DNA from: Diphasiastrum complanatum
Lineage: Eukaryota; Streptophyta; Lycopodiopsida; Lycopodiales; Lycopodiaceae
Direction of reading: 5' to 3'
NCBI GenBank assembly: GCA_029204225.1
Contig: CM055096.1
Location: 30,254,557 to 30,318,556 of the forward strand
DNA length: 64,000 nt
A program made the position numbers and the translations under genes. The notes beneath the pieces are model-generated. The model saw only the letters and a program-made list of their open reading frames with translations, had not been told where the DNA came from and searched no databases. Each line of letters begins with the position of its first letter. Position 1 is the first letter of the stretch. Below are positions 46,291 to 57,171 of the stretch, piece by piece.

Positions 46291-46311
46291 CAGACTTCTG
46301 ACTTTCTTGTG
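46291..46311 (+). CDS. E2F probable 21-nt micro-exon
   Basis: A stretch of 21 nt coding QTSDFLV is bounded by a pyrimidine-rich acceptor TTTTCTTTTGCACAG and a consensus donor GTAAGA. It fits the phase-0 junctions on both sides without stops. Skipping it would also keep frame, so it may be alternative or absent. Confidence 0.45.
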
Positions 46312-46439
46312 GTAAGACTAAGGTAGGCACATGAATTACTTGTTTCTGATAAAGGGCACTGAAAAAATTTCACACTGGCTAGGTTGATTAGCAAAGACAC
46401 GTTCAAAATACCATCCTAGAATTAACGTCCATATATTTT

Positions 46440-49400
46440 CCCCCCATCATTGTACATGTACTTCTCATTTGAGATCTTTGTCCAAGTTGCATCCAGCTGG
46501 TTTGTGCTAATTTATCTATCTTTGATGGTGCATTTTGCCCACCAGCTACATTCTCTGAATTTTTTGTGGTTTGAGCAAGCTGAAGTGATGCTATGTACGA
46601 TTCTCTTTTACAGAGAAATTGGACTTCATTTGATTGGCTTTGCTCCTGAATGCTAGCCTTCACTGGGGCCAAGATTTGACTCTGTAGTTCACCTTCAGAG
46701 AAGTGATAAAACACTCAACAAGTTGACCTTGTGTAAATTTGTGAACTGCTAACATGGACATATAGTCATAATGCATTTGACCAACACCTACTCTTGCGTG
46801 CTGATGACGTAAGCAGGGAATGTCGTGCTTTGTAGTCTGTGCTATGCACGATGAAGTTTAATACTTTTATGGTTGGATTCCATAGACTTAGGGATTGCAC
46901 ATCTCTTTTTTGTTATGTTTTCACAATCATAGACTTGGCATTAATGCATTTGCTATTGCATTAGTGAATTTTCAATGATGTACCTAACCAAATTTTCAAT
47001 CATAGAAATCATGTAATGACATGAAAAGGGTAGCACACCATGTGCTACCAGGAGAGGTTTCCATTCATCACATGTACAAACATCTGTTCAAATTAGAATT
47101 TCTATATTTTTACTAGAAACCAAATGATAGGTTTTTATCACCTCTCTGATTCCAAGCCAACTCATTCATTGGGTGTGCAAGTAGTCGAATGTATTGAAAA
47201 ACTTAGCCTGGTGGAAGGACTCACTACGCAAATGAGCAAGTGTATTGTCCATCTCATTGAGAACTTCTAGGATGTCGAATGTATTGACCACCTTGGTAAA
47301 TGAATGTACTATCTACTTGATAGGATAGTCAATAGATAGGTTGCACTAATAGTTCAATCAAACAAGAGTACTGTTATGCTTTTGGGGCACTATATCATCA
47401 AATGTAATAATATGCAATAAGGACTGAAAGAAGCCAATTGCAACGCCGCCTGTGCACGGTTGTTAGGTTTTTCTAACCCATAAGCAAGTTGTCGAACGGA
47501 AGCGAGTGCGAGGGAGGAAGAATGAAAAAGAAGGGGAAGGTGGGGGGGGGGAGATTTGTTTTTTAGGTTTTGGAAACCAAATTCTTGCGGGACCCATCGG
47601 ATAAGTGTTGGTGGACCAATGTTTCGAGTAAGTAGATTAAGCCAAGAATTCTTTTGGTCTGCATGGGCCAACACAAAGCAGTATCTTGACTTTGGCCGGC
47701 CAACCAAAAAAAATTCTACTTTCTTCCCACTCAACCATCTACCAAAAACAAAATTACTTATGTGAAAATTCAAAATCACTAATATTGTTAAATTGATTCG
47801 GTCATATGTCAAGGCGATTATTGTATGAGTATTGTAATCTGATTTTCTGTTAATCGGTTTTGAGGCCTATGTATTTCAATTAGGGTTATCAATCAACAAT
47901 AGTCGGAAATGAATGAACCGGGCCAAAAAAAATTCTTGGTTTTGTGGACAATCAACTAAGAGGTACTGATATGCCTTTGCCTTTGGTCTAGAACCTTATA
48001 AGAAAACATTTCCCTTGATTTAAACCCCATCGATGAACGGTTAACCAGGGTTATATTGAAGTTAGCACAAGCACATCAAACTACAACTTGAAATGGTTGT
48101 ACATTGTGAAATTTTTTAGTATTGACATTATTCTGCTAATGGGGTTCATTGGCAGATTTTTTTTAGGATATTGAAAATTTAATTCTAATGCATGATTATT
48201 CAATTTTATTTCGGATTTACAACATAATCAATTTTTTAGGCAAATAAGAATTTCCGCTAATTTGCAAATTTTAGCAAGTTTACAAATCATACATATTCTA
48301 AAACCTTCTGAAGAGCTTTTTGCAATCATTTTTAAGGATGTTTATATGAATTTTGTTTAGGATGCACTTTCGTATCATAAAAATCAAAAGTACAAATAAA
48401 AAAAAATCGCTAAAAGAGGGCTAAATGGCTACTTTTAGAATTTTTTTTAAGGGAAGTAAGACTTACATAGGATGTTGTAGCAGTTGATTTGCACTATTCA
48501 TGATGGATCATGGAACTGATCGTCTAATACTTCGTAGGTGGATTCTATCTGGTTGAAGATTACACGTTTCCTTTGTTATGTCAAATATTATTCTAAACAT
48601 ACCATCAACATATTTTTTGTGGTATTAGAATATGTGAAATTCTCATTTTGAGACCTTTTCCAAGTTGTTTTTGCTTTGTGCTCATTCTCTTATTGCTTTT
48701 GCTTTTTAGTGATAATCTTTATCATGTAACCTATATAATGTTTGAATATTCCTTTCACATAGATTTTTTGTATAGGGATACAAAACTATTGTGGACGTAT
48801 GTTTGTGTATGTTAGTCACACCTACTGCTAGTTGTTGATCAAGTGAGTGAGGATGTTGTAGCACTTGGTCCGTGCTTTGCATGATGGTGTTGATGGTTTA
48901 ATTCTTTGTGGGTCGACTCTATAAGGTTGAAATGTATATGTCTCTTATGTGAATTTGTGAATGCTATAATGGGCATGTCATAATGCATTTCACTTGAAGT
49001 TACCCTCTGCTAATGACTCCAATAGGAAATGGCCGATGTCGTCATGTATAGTTCTTGCTATGCACATGCAGTTTAATACTTTTATGGTGGAATCTATAGA
49101 TATCAAGATTGCACATTGCTTTTGGTTATGTTCAAGTACTATCCTAGATTTGACATCGGTATATTTTTAGTAATATTATCAAACATGAAGTTCTCTATTA
49201 CATCCTTGATTTACTAGGTGTAATCAATACCTAACCCGGGGTAGAAGGAAGCCCAAACATGTTAATTGATATGATGTGGAACCTTTAGAGAGTTGTTAAA
49301 AACTTAGTATTTTCTTTGTACAAATGCATGACTGGTAGTGTGGATGTGTGCAAGTGACTCGCACGCTCTTTGATAAATTTAGGAAGGATGTCATTGCATT

Positions 49401-50350
49401 TGATTTACACAATGCATGATGGAGTCGATTTTCTAAGACTTTGCGGGCAGATTCCTATTGGTTGAAGATTGTGATTCTCTTGTATTACATCATAGTTTTT
49501 CATAAACATAATATCAATAAAATCTGTATGTCGTATTAGAAATCATGCAATTCTCATTTAAAACCTTTGTTCGAGTTCTGCCAACACTAATCCTCCTTAT
49601 TTTTGTATGAAGAACTAGGGACTTCATTTGATTGGCTTTGTTCTTTAGTGCTAGCCTTCATCACCATTAAGTTTTTCCTTCACCTTCGAAGACGTTAAAC
49701 TCAACATACTAGTGTTTGTATTGATGAGACATAAGCTATGCTGGTTATTGAGTTCTATATTATGGTTTTGATATAGATCCTTTGACTTCTTGGTTGCATG
49801 TATATTTTTTCTGAGCTTTACCTTGACATCTCAAATTAAATTTATGAAATTGGATCTATCCTAGTTTCACATTTAGATAATAGTCTATGAAGGTCAATGT
49901 GGGATGCATGTGACTTGGAACCTACACTTGGGTGTTGATGAAGTGAGGAGAGATGTTGTAGCGTTTGGTCCATGCTCATGATGTAGTTGGTGGTCTTTTT
50001 GTGTGTGGACTCCATGAGGAGATATTGCAAGTCTCCTTTGTTATGTCAGGTACTACCCTAGACACATAAGAGATATATTTCTTTATCGTATTAGTGGTCA
50101 TAAAATTGTTATTTGAGATATTTGTCTAGGCTATGGCCAACTAGTTTGTGCTTATTCTTTTTTCTCTTTAGTGGTGCATTTTTCCCATGAGCTATGTAGC
50201 TAGGTTTTGAGCAATTTGAGTGATGAAATGTGAATTTCCTTATTTTTGTATGAGAAAATAGGGACTTCATTTTATTGGCTTTGCATAATGGTGCTAGCCT
50301 TTATAAAGACTCATTTGCCCTTCACCTTTAAGAAGTGGTAGAAATTGAGT
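46440..50350. repeat. Eroded repeat array in the E2F intron
   Basis: Related blocks recur in one orientation. A GATGTTGTAG ... GCATGATGG ... GGTTGAAGATT ... CCTTTGTTATGTCA module occurs at about 48470, 48850, 49390 and 49950. A module TTTGAGATCTTTGTCCAAGTT ... GGTGCATTTTGCCC ... GGACTTCATTTGATTGGCTTTG ... GCTAGCCTTCA occurs at about 46470-46670, 49550-49660 and 50110-50320. ATGCACGATGAAGTTTAATACTTTTATGG (in parts) occurs at 46850 and 49065. Spacing is irregular. It has no coding sense. Confidence 0.7.
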
Positions 50351-50990
50351 TTACTGGTCTTTGAGCAGAACGTTTTTTCTTTTTTGGGTATTCTTTCTAA
50401 ATATTTTTAGGTGTCTCAGGGGAAAAAGCCTAGAAAGTTTAAAAGAACACCAATAGGTATCAGGTATTAGGAATATCAAATCATATGCGTAGTTGCATCG
50501 ACCAAGTCCTCTTTACTACATTTTTTGATCGTGTGAAGCATAGAATAACATTGAACAACCCTTGTACGTTTACACTATGGTTATTGGGCCAATATTCATG
50601 CACACAAAAGATGTTTTGACAGATTTTTTAAGCCTTGTTGGGAATCCTTCTACCGAATCGTACCTTGTTGCACATCATGTAGGGTATTGTGTTCTTTAAT
50701 GCATACAGAATGAACAATTATTGAAGCAAGCATAATTCAAAGTGAAAAAACTTCATCCTTGTGAGGTTTGATTTCTTGTCTTGGTAGCATTCCTTCCTCA
50801 ACACTCTAAATTTTCAACATGCAAGCTTTGGCTTTGATGCCTTGGTTTTCCCTAAACCATCATTTGATCGTTGTTTTTGTGGTTGAATCTTTGCTAGATG
50901 AGGCTGCAATTGTTGCTGGATGTGGCTATCTTCTCAGCCATCCCTCTACAAAGCCTCCTTCTAGTGGACTAAGGAAGGCTAGCTCTTCTT

Positions 50991-51035
50991 TTCCATTGGA
51001 CTAAGGAAGAGCTAGTCTTCCTTAGTCCATTGGAA
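50991..51035. repeat. Strong 20-bp hairpin
   Basis: The arm TTCCATTGGACTAAGGAAGA (50991-51010) pairs with 51016-51035 across a 5-base GCTAG loop, with one mismatch. A direct partial copy (GGACTAAGGAAGGCTAG) lies just before it at about 50966. Confidence 0.8.
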
Positions 51036-51195
51036 GACTAGCTCAAAAGATTGGTCAACTAAAGACCACCCTCATGTATGTATATGAGGAGATATCCTTC
51101 AATGATCTTCCTGTCCACGAGAAAGGTTTTGCCTTAGACGTTGTAAATGTGATGTGAGGAGTAAGTGGCATACGTTCGACATGGTGACACGTATG

Positions 51196-51674
51196 TGTTA
51201 CGACCATATTCAGCTAAGGACATGGAATAGTCCTAATATGGTAGTCTGGCCCTTCAATGTTCGAGATTGTTGGTCACGCCGAGATTTAATTCCATGTCAA
51301 GGCCTATATGTGACTAATGACCTTGAGAGGACCTAGACACTCTCATTGAGACATATGGAGTAGTGCATGTACATGTGATTGATATAGGCATGAGGACTGC
51401 ATGAGAGTTGTGATCTATTTATAGTTGGATTGCATGGGGTTTGCATGGGTTCATGCACATGACTCTACTCTCTATATTTTGAGGTAAAGATTCTCCCTTC
51501 GACAACTTTTGGTTCAGGTTACCAGGTGCTCTCTTCTCCTCAAGCATTCACATGGCATGACTCGGGGGCTAGATCTAGAATTGATCTAGGATTGGTTGGG
51601 AGGTTTTGCTCCTACATGTCTCTTGTTGTGCTTACCTATCCTCATCTTAGGGGTTTTCCCTAGTGGTGTTTACA
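51196..51674 (+). repeat. 5' LTR of the shrunken Gypsy element
   Basis: Starts TGTTACGACCATATTCAGCTAAGG and ends GGTGTTTACA. It matches 53624-54041 over most of its length, including GGAATAGTCCTAATATGGTAG and TTTAATTCCATGTCAAGGCC. Confidence 0.85.
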
Positions 51675-52801
51675 TTGGTATCAGAGCAAGGCTAAGATGC
51701 AGACTTGGTTGGGATGGAGACGAGCTCTACATTGGGTTGGGATCTGAAAGTGCTTGGATTTGCAAAATCTAAGTTGAGTGCTGATTTTTCAAGGGAAATT
51801 GGATTTGAGTTCGTTACTTCCGGATCAAAGCATGGTTAGCAAAATTGGTGGTAGAGTGCACATCTACTTAATTGATTTTGTTAAGTTTGCTTAGAATTAG
51901 TGTTCATTTCATTTTTGATTTCCTAATTCCTTGAGATTGTTCCAATTCATGTACGGGTTCTGCATGTATAGATCCAAGTGCTTGTCTAATACCTTGAGCC
52001 TGCTAGATTAAATTCCATAGTATTGAGACTTGATTCATTGCTTTGGTCTATTATGTTCTTGTAAGATTGGTTTTATGCATAACTAAATTGGTTATTGATA
52101 GATTGATGGTAATCAATTTATCCAGAAAAAAATGTTGTATTATGAAACTAGTTACCGCACGTAGAGGATTAGAATATAAATCTAAAACTGATCCTCCAGT
52201 AATCATGCCAGTTAAGAACATAATAGAGTTCTGCAAATCATTTCTCTAATGGAGAGCAAGGGTTAAGCAAGGTAAGAGACATTGTAGGATTGTAACAGCC
52301 ATGCATGCAGATAAAACCTCGGAGAGATGCTTGTTGTAAGGTCTGTAACTGAGGGAATAGTTTTTTCTTTGATTGCAGACCATAACCTGTTTGAGAAGGT
52401 TAGTGAGTGTAACCCTGTTTTATGAACCAAACATGCAATAAAGACCTTGAAGGAAAAACCCTGCTTGCTGTTCACCAGCGGCCTGGGCGTCCATCTGTGA
52501 AATGGGATAGGGCGCCCTGGCTGTTGAAACCCAAATCCGTAGGTCTTGCAATGATTCACTGATCGATGTTCTCCGCCCTACAGAGGGAATCCTCACAGTA
52601 TGAATCTGTCAGTGATATAGGGCCGAAGGAAGACTATAAGAGTTGCAGGGGCTGTTTAGTGTGAAAAGGGCATAGCCTCCATTATAGCTGTAGTGGAACG
52701 CAGCCGGGCCACTTATAGTGACCTTGAAAACAATCGTTTCCAGCAAGAAGATGGGTGTGAGGATGATGAGGCAATGAGTTGCAGATGGGCCGCGATCCAA
52801 C

Positions 52802-52832
<31 letters not shown>

Positions 52833-53623
52833 GCACGATGGGATCGCGGCTGAGAGCCTTCTCGAACAAGCAGGAGTGGCGGCCAGTTTGAAGTACAGGT
52901 TTTTTGGTAGGGTTTGGGAAGCCCTTGTTGCATGTAAAGGCCTGTTTTTTTTTATGCATGGTTCTTTTAGAAAAGGAATTTCATGTTTTTTGTGAATGCA
53001 TGGCCATATGAGTTGTTACTTTTGTAACAAATATGTGGCCCAGGGCTTCTTGTGAACCTCAGTTGAGAATAATTGTTGATTCTCCAGACCAAAAACCCAG
53101 AAAGTTGCATAAAGAAATAATTTTATGCTATCCTAACAAATCATCTATGAGCTTGGTTCATAGATTTAGGATTGACGGCAAGTTATTGGTTCTTCATGGA
53201 TTTTCTTTTCCAAACTGGTACCCGGTTCGAGGAAAATTTGTTTGGATATTGGAGTCTATGTCAAATACACAACTCAGGAAATATATAAGAATCATTCTAA
53301 AATTCTTTAGCTTTTGGACTTGATCTCTAGAATAAAGGACTGTTTTACCTAGGGATTCATGTAATTGTGATTACATGAAGGTAACGCCTTTATTTGGAGA
53401 AGATCAACCTGTTTGGAAAATTTTATAGCTTAGTGTATCTTTGGATTTTGAGTGATTACTCCTGTATAGAGGCAAGCAATTGAAGAATTGTTGCATCTCT
53501 GACTAATTATTCAGATGGAAAGATTAGACTGAGGATAATAACTCCTGGGAAAAAGTTGAAAGCTTAAGGAATAATTTCATGTCTTCTCTTTCCCGTTATG
53601 GGGACAAATTAAGGGAGGAAGCA

Positions 53624-54041
53624 TGTTACAACCATATTCAACTAAGGACATGGAATAGTCCTAATATGGTAGTCCATCCCTTCGGTGTTCGAGATTGTTA
53701 GTCACGCCGATATTTAATTCCATGTCAAGGCCTGTATGTGACTAATGACCTTGAGAGGACCCAAACACTCTCATTGAGACATACAGAGCAGTGCATGTAT
53801 GTGTGACTGTTATAGGCATGAGGACTGCATGGGAGCTGTGATTTATAGTTGGATTGCATGGGGGTTGCATGGGTTCATGGACGTCTCTATATTTTGAGGT
53901 AGAGAATCTCCTGTTGACAACTTTTGTTTCAGGTTACTAGTTGCTCTCTTCTCCTCAAGCATTCACATCATGCATGGCTAGGTCTAGAATTGATCTAGGA
54001 TTGATTGGGAGGTTTTGCTCCCACATGTCTCTTCTTCTCTA
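53624..54041 (+). repeat. 3' LTR of the shrunken Gypsy element, end lost
   Basis: Starts TGTTACAACCATATTCAACTAAGG. Similarity to the 5' LTR ends at about 54041 (CACATGTCTCTTCTTCTCTA), so the last 50 bp are missing or replaced. Confidence 0.8.
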
Positions 54042-54430
54042 CGTGTCGGAAATTATAGGCCAAATTTCATTGTCAATTGAATTTATTAATTAGGTCAAAA
54101 GTTTGTAAATAGGCCTCATCAAAATTTTTACTAAAAATTGTATGGTCTATAGCCTTCAGCAAGCTAGTGCCTAAGTCACCTATGTTTGACTAGTAGTTGG
54201 TAGACTAAGGTGTGGTAGGTAGGGTGGGTGAAGTAGGTGAGAGTGGTAGGTGAAGTAGATGAGAGTGGTAGGTGAGGGTAGGTAGACCTAGAGAGAGAAT
54301 GAATGTGTCTCTAAAAGGCAGGGCCAATGAGTTTTGCATACCTCAAATTTTGTACTGTTATGTTGCTCATTAATGAGCATCATAGAATTAATGAACCGTG
54401 GGCGGTTCACCACGGTTCTGAGAACCGTAC

Positions 54431-54863
54431 AGTTATGGACTCGGCTCATTACATTCGCCGTGTCCATTTTACTTTATACATAAGCAGGCCTTGGGCCCTT
54501 TTTTATTCATTAGTGACACTTAGACTATATGGTTGGCCTTTGGCCTTATTATTCATTATTAGGCCATTTGGACATATTACTGGAGAGTGGGGACCTTCTT
54601 GGAGGGCGCACTATTTTCCCTCCCAGTTGGGCCCTAGCCACCGGAAGCTTCCTTTTAGGGCTTCCTCTTGGCTATAAGTAGGGAAACTGTGTCATTTGTT
54701 ATTCAGCTGATGATATTGATCTCTCTCTTTAGTCTCCTTAATCTCTCTCTTTCCTGCTTTCTAGGGTTAAGTCTTGCTTATGTGCTGCTTTCATAGCTTA
54801 AGTCTTGCTTATGTGATGCTTTCATAGCTTAGCTTTAGATCAGTTGTGGCTCTATTCGTAACT
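54431..54863 (+). repeat. 5' LTR, ends AGTTA...TAACT
   Basis: 433 bp. The shared LTR sequence starts AGTTATGGACTCGG and ends CTATTCGTAACT, so the ends are AGTTA/TAACT rather than TG/CA. A TATA-like CTATAAGTA is at about 54670-54678. The tandem phrase AAGTCTTGCTTATGTG.TGCTTTCATAGCTTA occurs twice near the end. Confidence 0.88.
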
Positions 54864-54882
54864 TGGTATCAGAGCAATTTCC
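54864..54882 (+). other. Primer binding site of the 54431-60109 element
   Basis: TGGTATCAGAGCAATTTCC directly follows the LTR end and matches the initiator tRNA-Met type. Confidence 0.88.
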
Positions 54883-55147
54883 TGATTACTGAATTTCAGA
54901 TCTGATTTTCTGCTTGGATGCCCATTTTCCTTGCTGATTTTTCTCTCTTTGCTGAGGGCTTTCGTCTCTTTGCTTCAGCAACATTCAACACAGTTTGGAG
55001 GAGGACCAGCTCCCATCATTTTCCTTGGCGGAGCTTAAGCAGATAGTTAGCGGAAGTACTTCTGCTAAATTTGGCGGTCGGAATTTTTTTTTTTTTGGGC
55101 ACATTATTTCCGCGCCCAAGTTCCAACCCTCCATCACCCATTTCCAG

Positions 55148-55420
55148 CTTGTTTGCAGGCTCTCTAGCGCCCAATTCCCTCATCTCTTTCGTCCGTTCCT
55201 CCTTCCATTTTCAGCCCTCTTTTCACTTTTGTTGGCAGGCTGTCCAGCCGCTTCATACCTGTCACTTTCGTCCGTTTTTGTCTCCGTTTGTAGCCATTTT
55301 TCACACCTTGTTTGCAGGCTGTCCATTGCCCATCCTCAACCAAATTTCACAAAATTCCGACTCCGTTTGATATTCCAATTTGTCAGTTGCCTCCTGGCTG
55401 TCCAGCGCATTTTCACAGCC
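55148..55420 (+). repeat. Leader tandem repeat, about 79 bp
   Basis: The phrase GCAGGCTGTCCAGCGCCC (variants) recurs at 55155, 55235, 55314 and about 55393, with spacings of 80, 79 and 79 bp. The units share TTTCGTCCGTT and CCATTTTCA-like blocks. It lies in the untranslated leader. The open frames that cross it look incidental. Confidence 0.8.
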
Positions 55421-55576
55421 TTCATTTTCACTTTTTTTCATTTGTTAATTGCTGTCCTTTCTTAGTTGTGATAATAGTGGTTTTAATAGACTAATTTGGG
55501 GTGACGACAAGAGTCCGCTCTCTCAAGTTTTCGTCTATTCCTTCCACTATCATTATGGCACATTCACCTACCCCAA

Positions 55577-56830
55577 GTGAGACTACTCAGGAAAATCTTA
55601 TCCGATCAGTTTCGTCGCATGGATGAGACCCTTTCTGGCCTCGTTCTTTGCTTCGATACCGTTATGACTGGCTTTGCTACTACGCAGTCACAGATTGATT
55701 CTTTACAGCCTCATGGTCCTGGTAAAGCTCATGTTTTTCCTTCATTTGGGACTCCCCCTCCATTTGGATTTCCATCTTCCTCTGCTAGTCAACCTGGTGG
55801 TGGACCGTTCATTCCACCTAACCCATCTCCTGGTTTCTTTTCACGTCCCCCACTTCTTGAGCCACACTTTGCTCGAGACTTTCGTGATAGGGTACAACTT
55901 GCTACCTATTACGGTTCCTCTGACGGGAACTTATTAGAGAATTGGTTTGCTAAGCTTGACACATATTTTCAGATCTACCCTAAGACTGATCCTCAGAAGA
56001 TCCAGTTGGCTGCTTTACATTTAGATGGATGCGCCGCCACGTGGTGGCGAGTTTATAGAGCTGATCCTGATCGGGAAGGGCTCCATTTATGGCATACTTT
56101 TCGCCGTGACCTCCGTCATAATATGATTGACCCTCAGTGGCTCGACCGCCAACGTGATACATTCCGTAGTCTCACTCAGACCAGTGATCTTGCTTCTTAT
56201 ACAGATCAGTTTATGGAGCTTTCTTATCTTTTCACAGATCTACAGCCCACTGAGCTTATTTCTCGTTACATTGCTGGGCTTCGTGGTGCTTTACGTTATG
56301 ATGTTTCTTCCTTCCGTCCTCCCACACTTGTTGAGGCAATGTCTCTTGCTAGTACTTTACAGCATAAGTACTCTGACACTCTTCCTTCCCGCTTCTCCCG
56401 ACCCCATCCTTCTGCTTCATCTTTTCCCGCTGCGTCCACCCCTACACCTGCCCCTTCTGTTCCAGCTCTCTCCATTGTCCCTTCGTCTCCTCGTCCTGCT
56501 TTTGTCCGACGTTACACGTCTGCAGAGTTCGCTGACCTTCAACAACAACGTCTTTGCTTTTGTTGTAAGAGTCCTGACCATTTTGCCCGTGATTGCCGTC
56601 AGCCTTTCCCTACTACTACTGCTATTTTTTACCATGAGGGCACTACTCCAGATGATTCCGATATCTACATTCATGTTTCTGATGAGCCTGACCTATCCTC
56701 TGAGCCTTCCACTAATTTACTTCCTGCTACTTGCCATGCTCAGCTTGCCTATGCTACTTGGACAGGGCGTCCTGGTCCTCGCTCCATTCGGTTAGTGTAC
56801 GTATTACAGGTCGTGAGTATATTGCTTTAG
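55577..56830 (+). CDS. Gag of the 54431-60109 element
   Basis: Open frame of about 417 codons for a Gypsy gag, the particle protein. It has a proline- and glycine-rich N-terminus (HVFPSFGTPPPFGFPSSS), a gag core (LATYYGSSDGNLLENWFAKL, LAALHLDGCAATWW, FRRDLRHNMID, TELISRYIAGLRG) and a CCHC zinc knuckle CFCCKSPDHFARDC near its end (C-x2-C-x4-H-x4-C, with Asp in place of the usual Gly). The frame start at 55577 is not ATG. The ATG at 55555 (MAHSPTPSE) is in another frame that ends after about 20 codons, so either a small frameshift lies near 55600 or translation starts at the ATG at 55619 (MDETLSG). Protease follows in the -1 frame with an overlap of about 100 bp. Confidence 0.88.
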   Translation: MRLLRKILSDQFRRMDETLSGLVLCFDTVMTGFATTQSQIDSLQPHGPGKAHVFPSFGTPPPFGFPSSSASQPGGGPFIPPNPSPGFFSRPPLLEPHFARDFRDRVQLATYYGSSDGNLLENWFAKLDTYFQIYPKTDPQKIQLAALHLDGCAATWWRVYRADPDREGLHLWHTFRRDLRHNMIDPQWLDRQRDTFRSLTQTSDLASYTDQFMELSYLFTDLQPTELISRYIAGLRGALRYDVSSFRPPTLVEAMSLASTLQHKYSDTLPSRFSRPHPSASSFPAASTPTPAPSVPALSIVPSSPRPAFVRRYTSAEFADLQQQRLCFCCKSPDHFARDCRQPFPTTTAIFYHEGTTPDDSDIYIHVSDEPDLSSEPSTNLLPATCHAQLAYATWTGRPGPRSIRLVYVLQVVSILL

Positions 56831-57171
56831 TTGATACTGGCAGCACTCATTCTTTTATTAGCAGTTATATCACTAGTCGGATACATGCTTCACTTGTTCC
56901 TGCTTCTCAGCCTCTCACAGTTGAGGTTGCCAGTTCCCATTCTTTTCCTAGTTCTCAGATGTTTCAGCGTTTACCATACCGAATTGGAGATTTTTTTGGA
57001 CAGGCAGATCTTTACATTATTCCTATGGAGCGTTATGATCTTATCCTTGGTGCTGATTGGTTTGCATCTCTTGGAGCCGTTACACTGGACTTGACACAAC
57101 AAACATTGACATTTGTACTTGATGCAGTTACACACTCACTTGTTGGCATTGATTCTCAGGGAGACTTCTAG
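56716..57171 (+). CDS. Aspartic protease of the 54431-60109 element
   Basis: The frame is open from 56716 and lies at -1 relative to gag, overlapping its end (to 56830). It contains the retroviral-type protease active site ALVDTGSTHSFIS (about 56826-56865) and the second hallmark DLILGADWFASLGA (about 57040-57080). A TAG at 57169-57171 ends it, and the same frame then stays open downstream. Gag-to-protease expression would need a -1 frameshift in 56716-56830 or reflects a single-base change. No well-placed slippery heptamer was seen. Confidence 0.85.
   Translation, partial: FTSCYLPCSACLCYLDRASWSSLHSVSVRITGREYIALVDTGSTHSFISSYITSRIHASLVPASQPLTVEVASSHSFPSSQMFQRLPYRIGDFFGQADLYIIPMERYDLILGADWFASLGAVTLDLTQQTLTFVLDAVTHSLVGIDSQGDF

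Larger units (their letters stand above)
51196..54041 (+). mobile_element. Shrunken Gypsy element with LTR pair
   Basis: Two related LTRs in the same orientation, 51196-51674 and 53624-54041, enclose only about 1.9 kb. A primer site (TGGTATCAGAGCAAGG, from 51676) follows the first LTR, and a purine tract (AAGGGAGGAA, 53611-53620) precedes the second. The only coding relic is a chromodomain piece before the 3' LTR (TEDNNSWEKVESLRNNF, about 53530-53575), so the element descends from a chromovirus that lost gag and pol. A (CT)n run lies at 52801-52829. It would depend on proteins from other elements. Confidence 0.78.

Noticed and set aside
47390-47812. 140-codon minus frame in the E2F intron
   Set aside because: It contains no domain, lies inside an intron and shows no exon-type borders.
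52801-52829. (CT)n run as a regulatory element
   Set aside because: A plain microsatellite inside a degraded retrotransposon, with no nearby promoter.
54995-55465. 156-codon frame in the LTR-element leader
   Set aside because: Phe/Leu-rich translation of a tandem-repeat leader with no domain. The repeats of about 79-80 bp explain its length.
56127-56795. 222-codon leucine-rich frame overlapping gag
   Set aside because: It is a shifted-frame reading of the T-rich gag region. The gag frame itself carries the zinc knuckle and core motifs.
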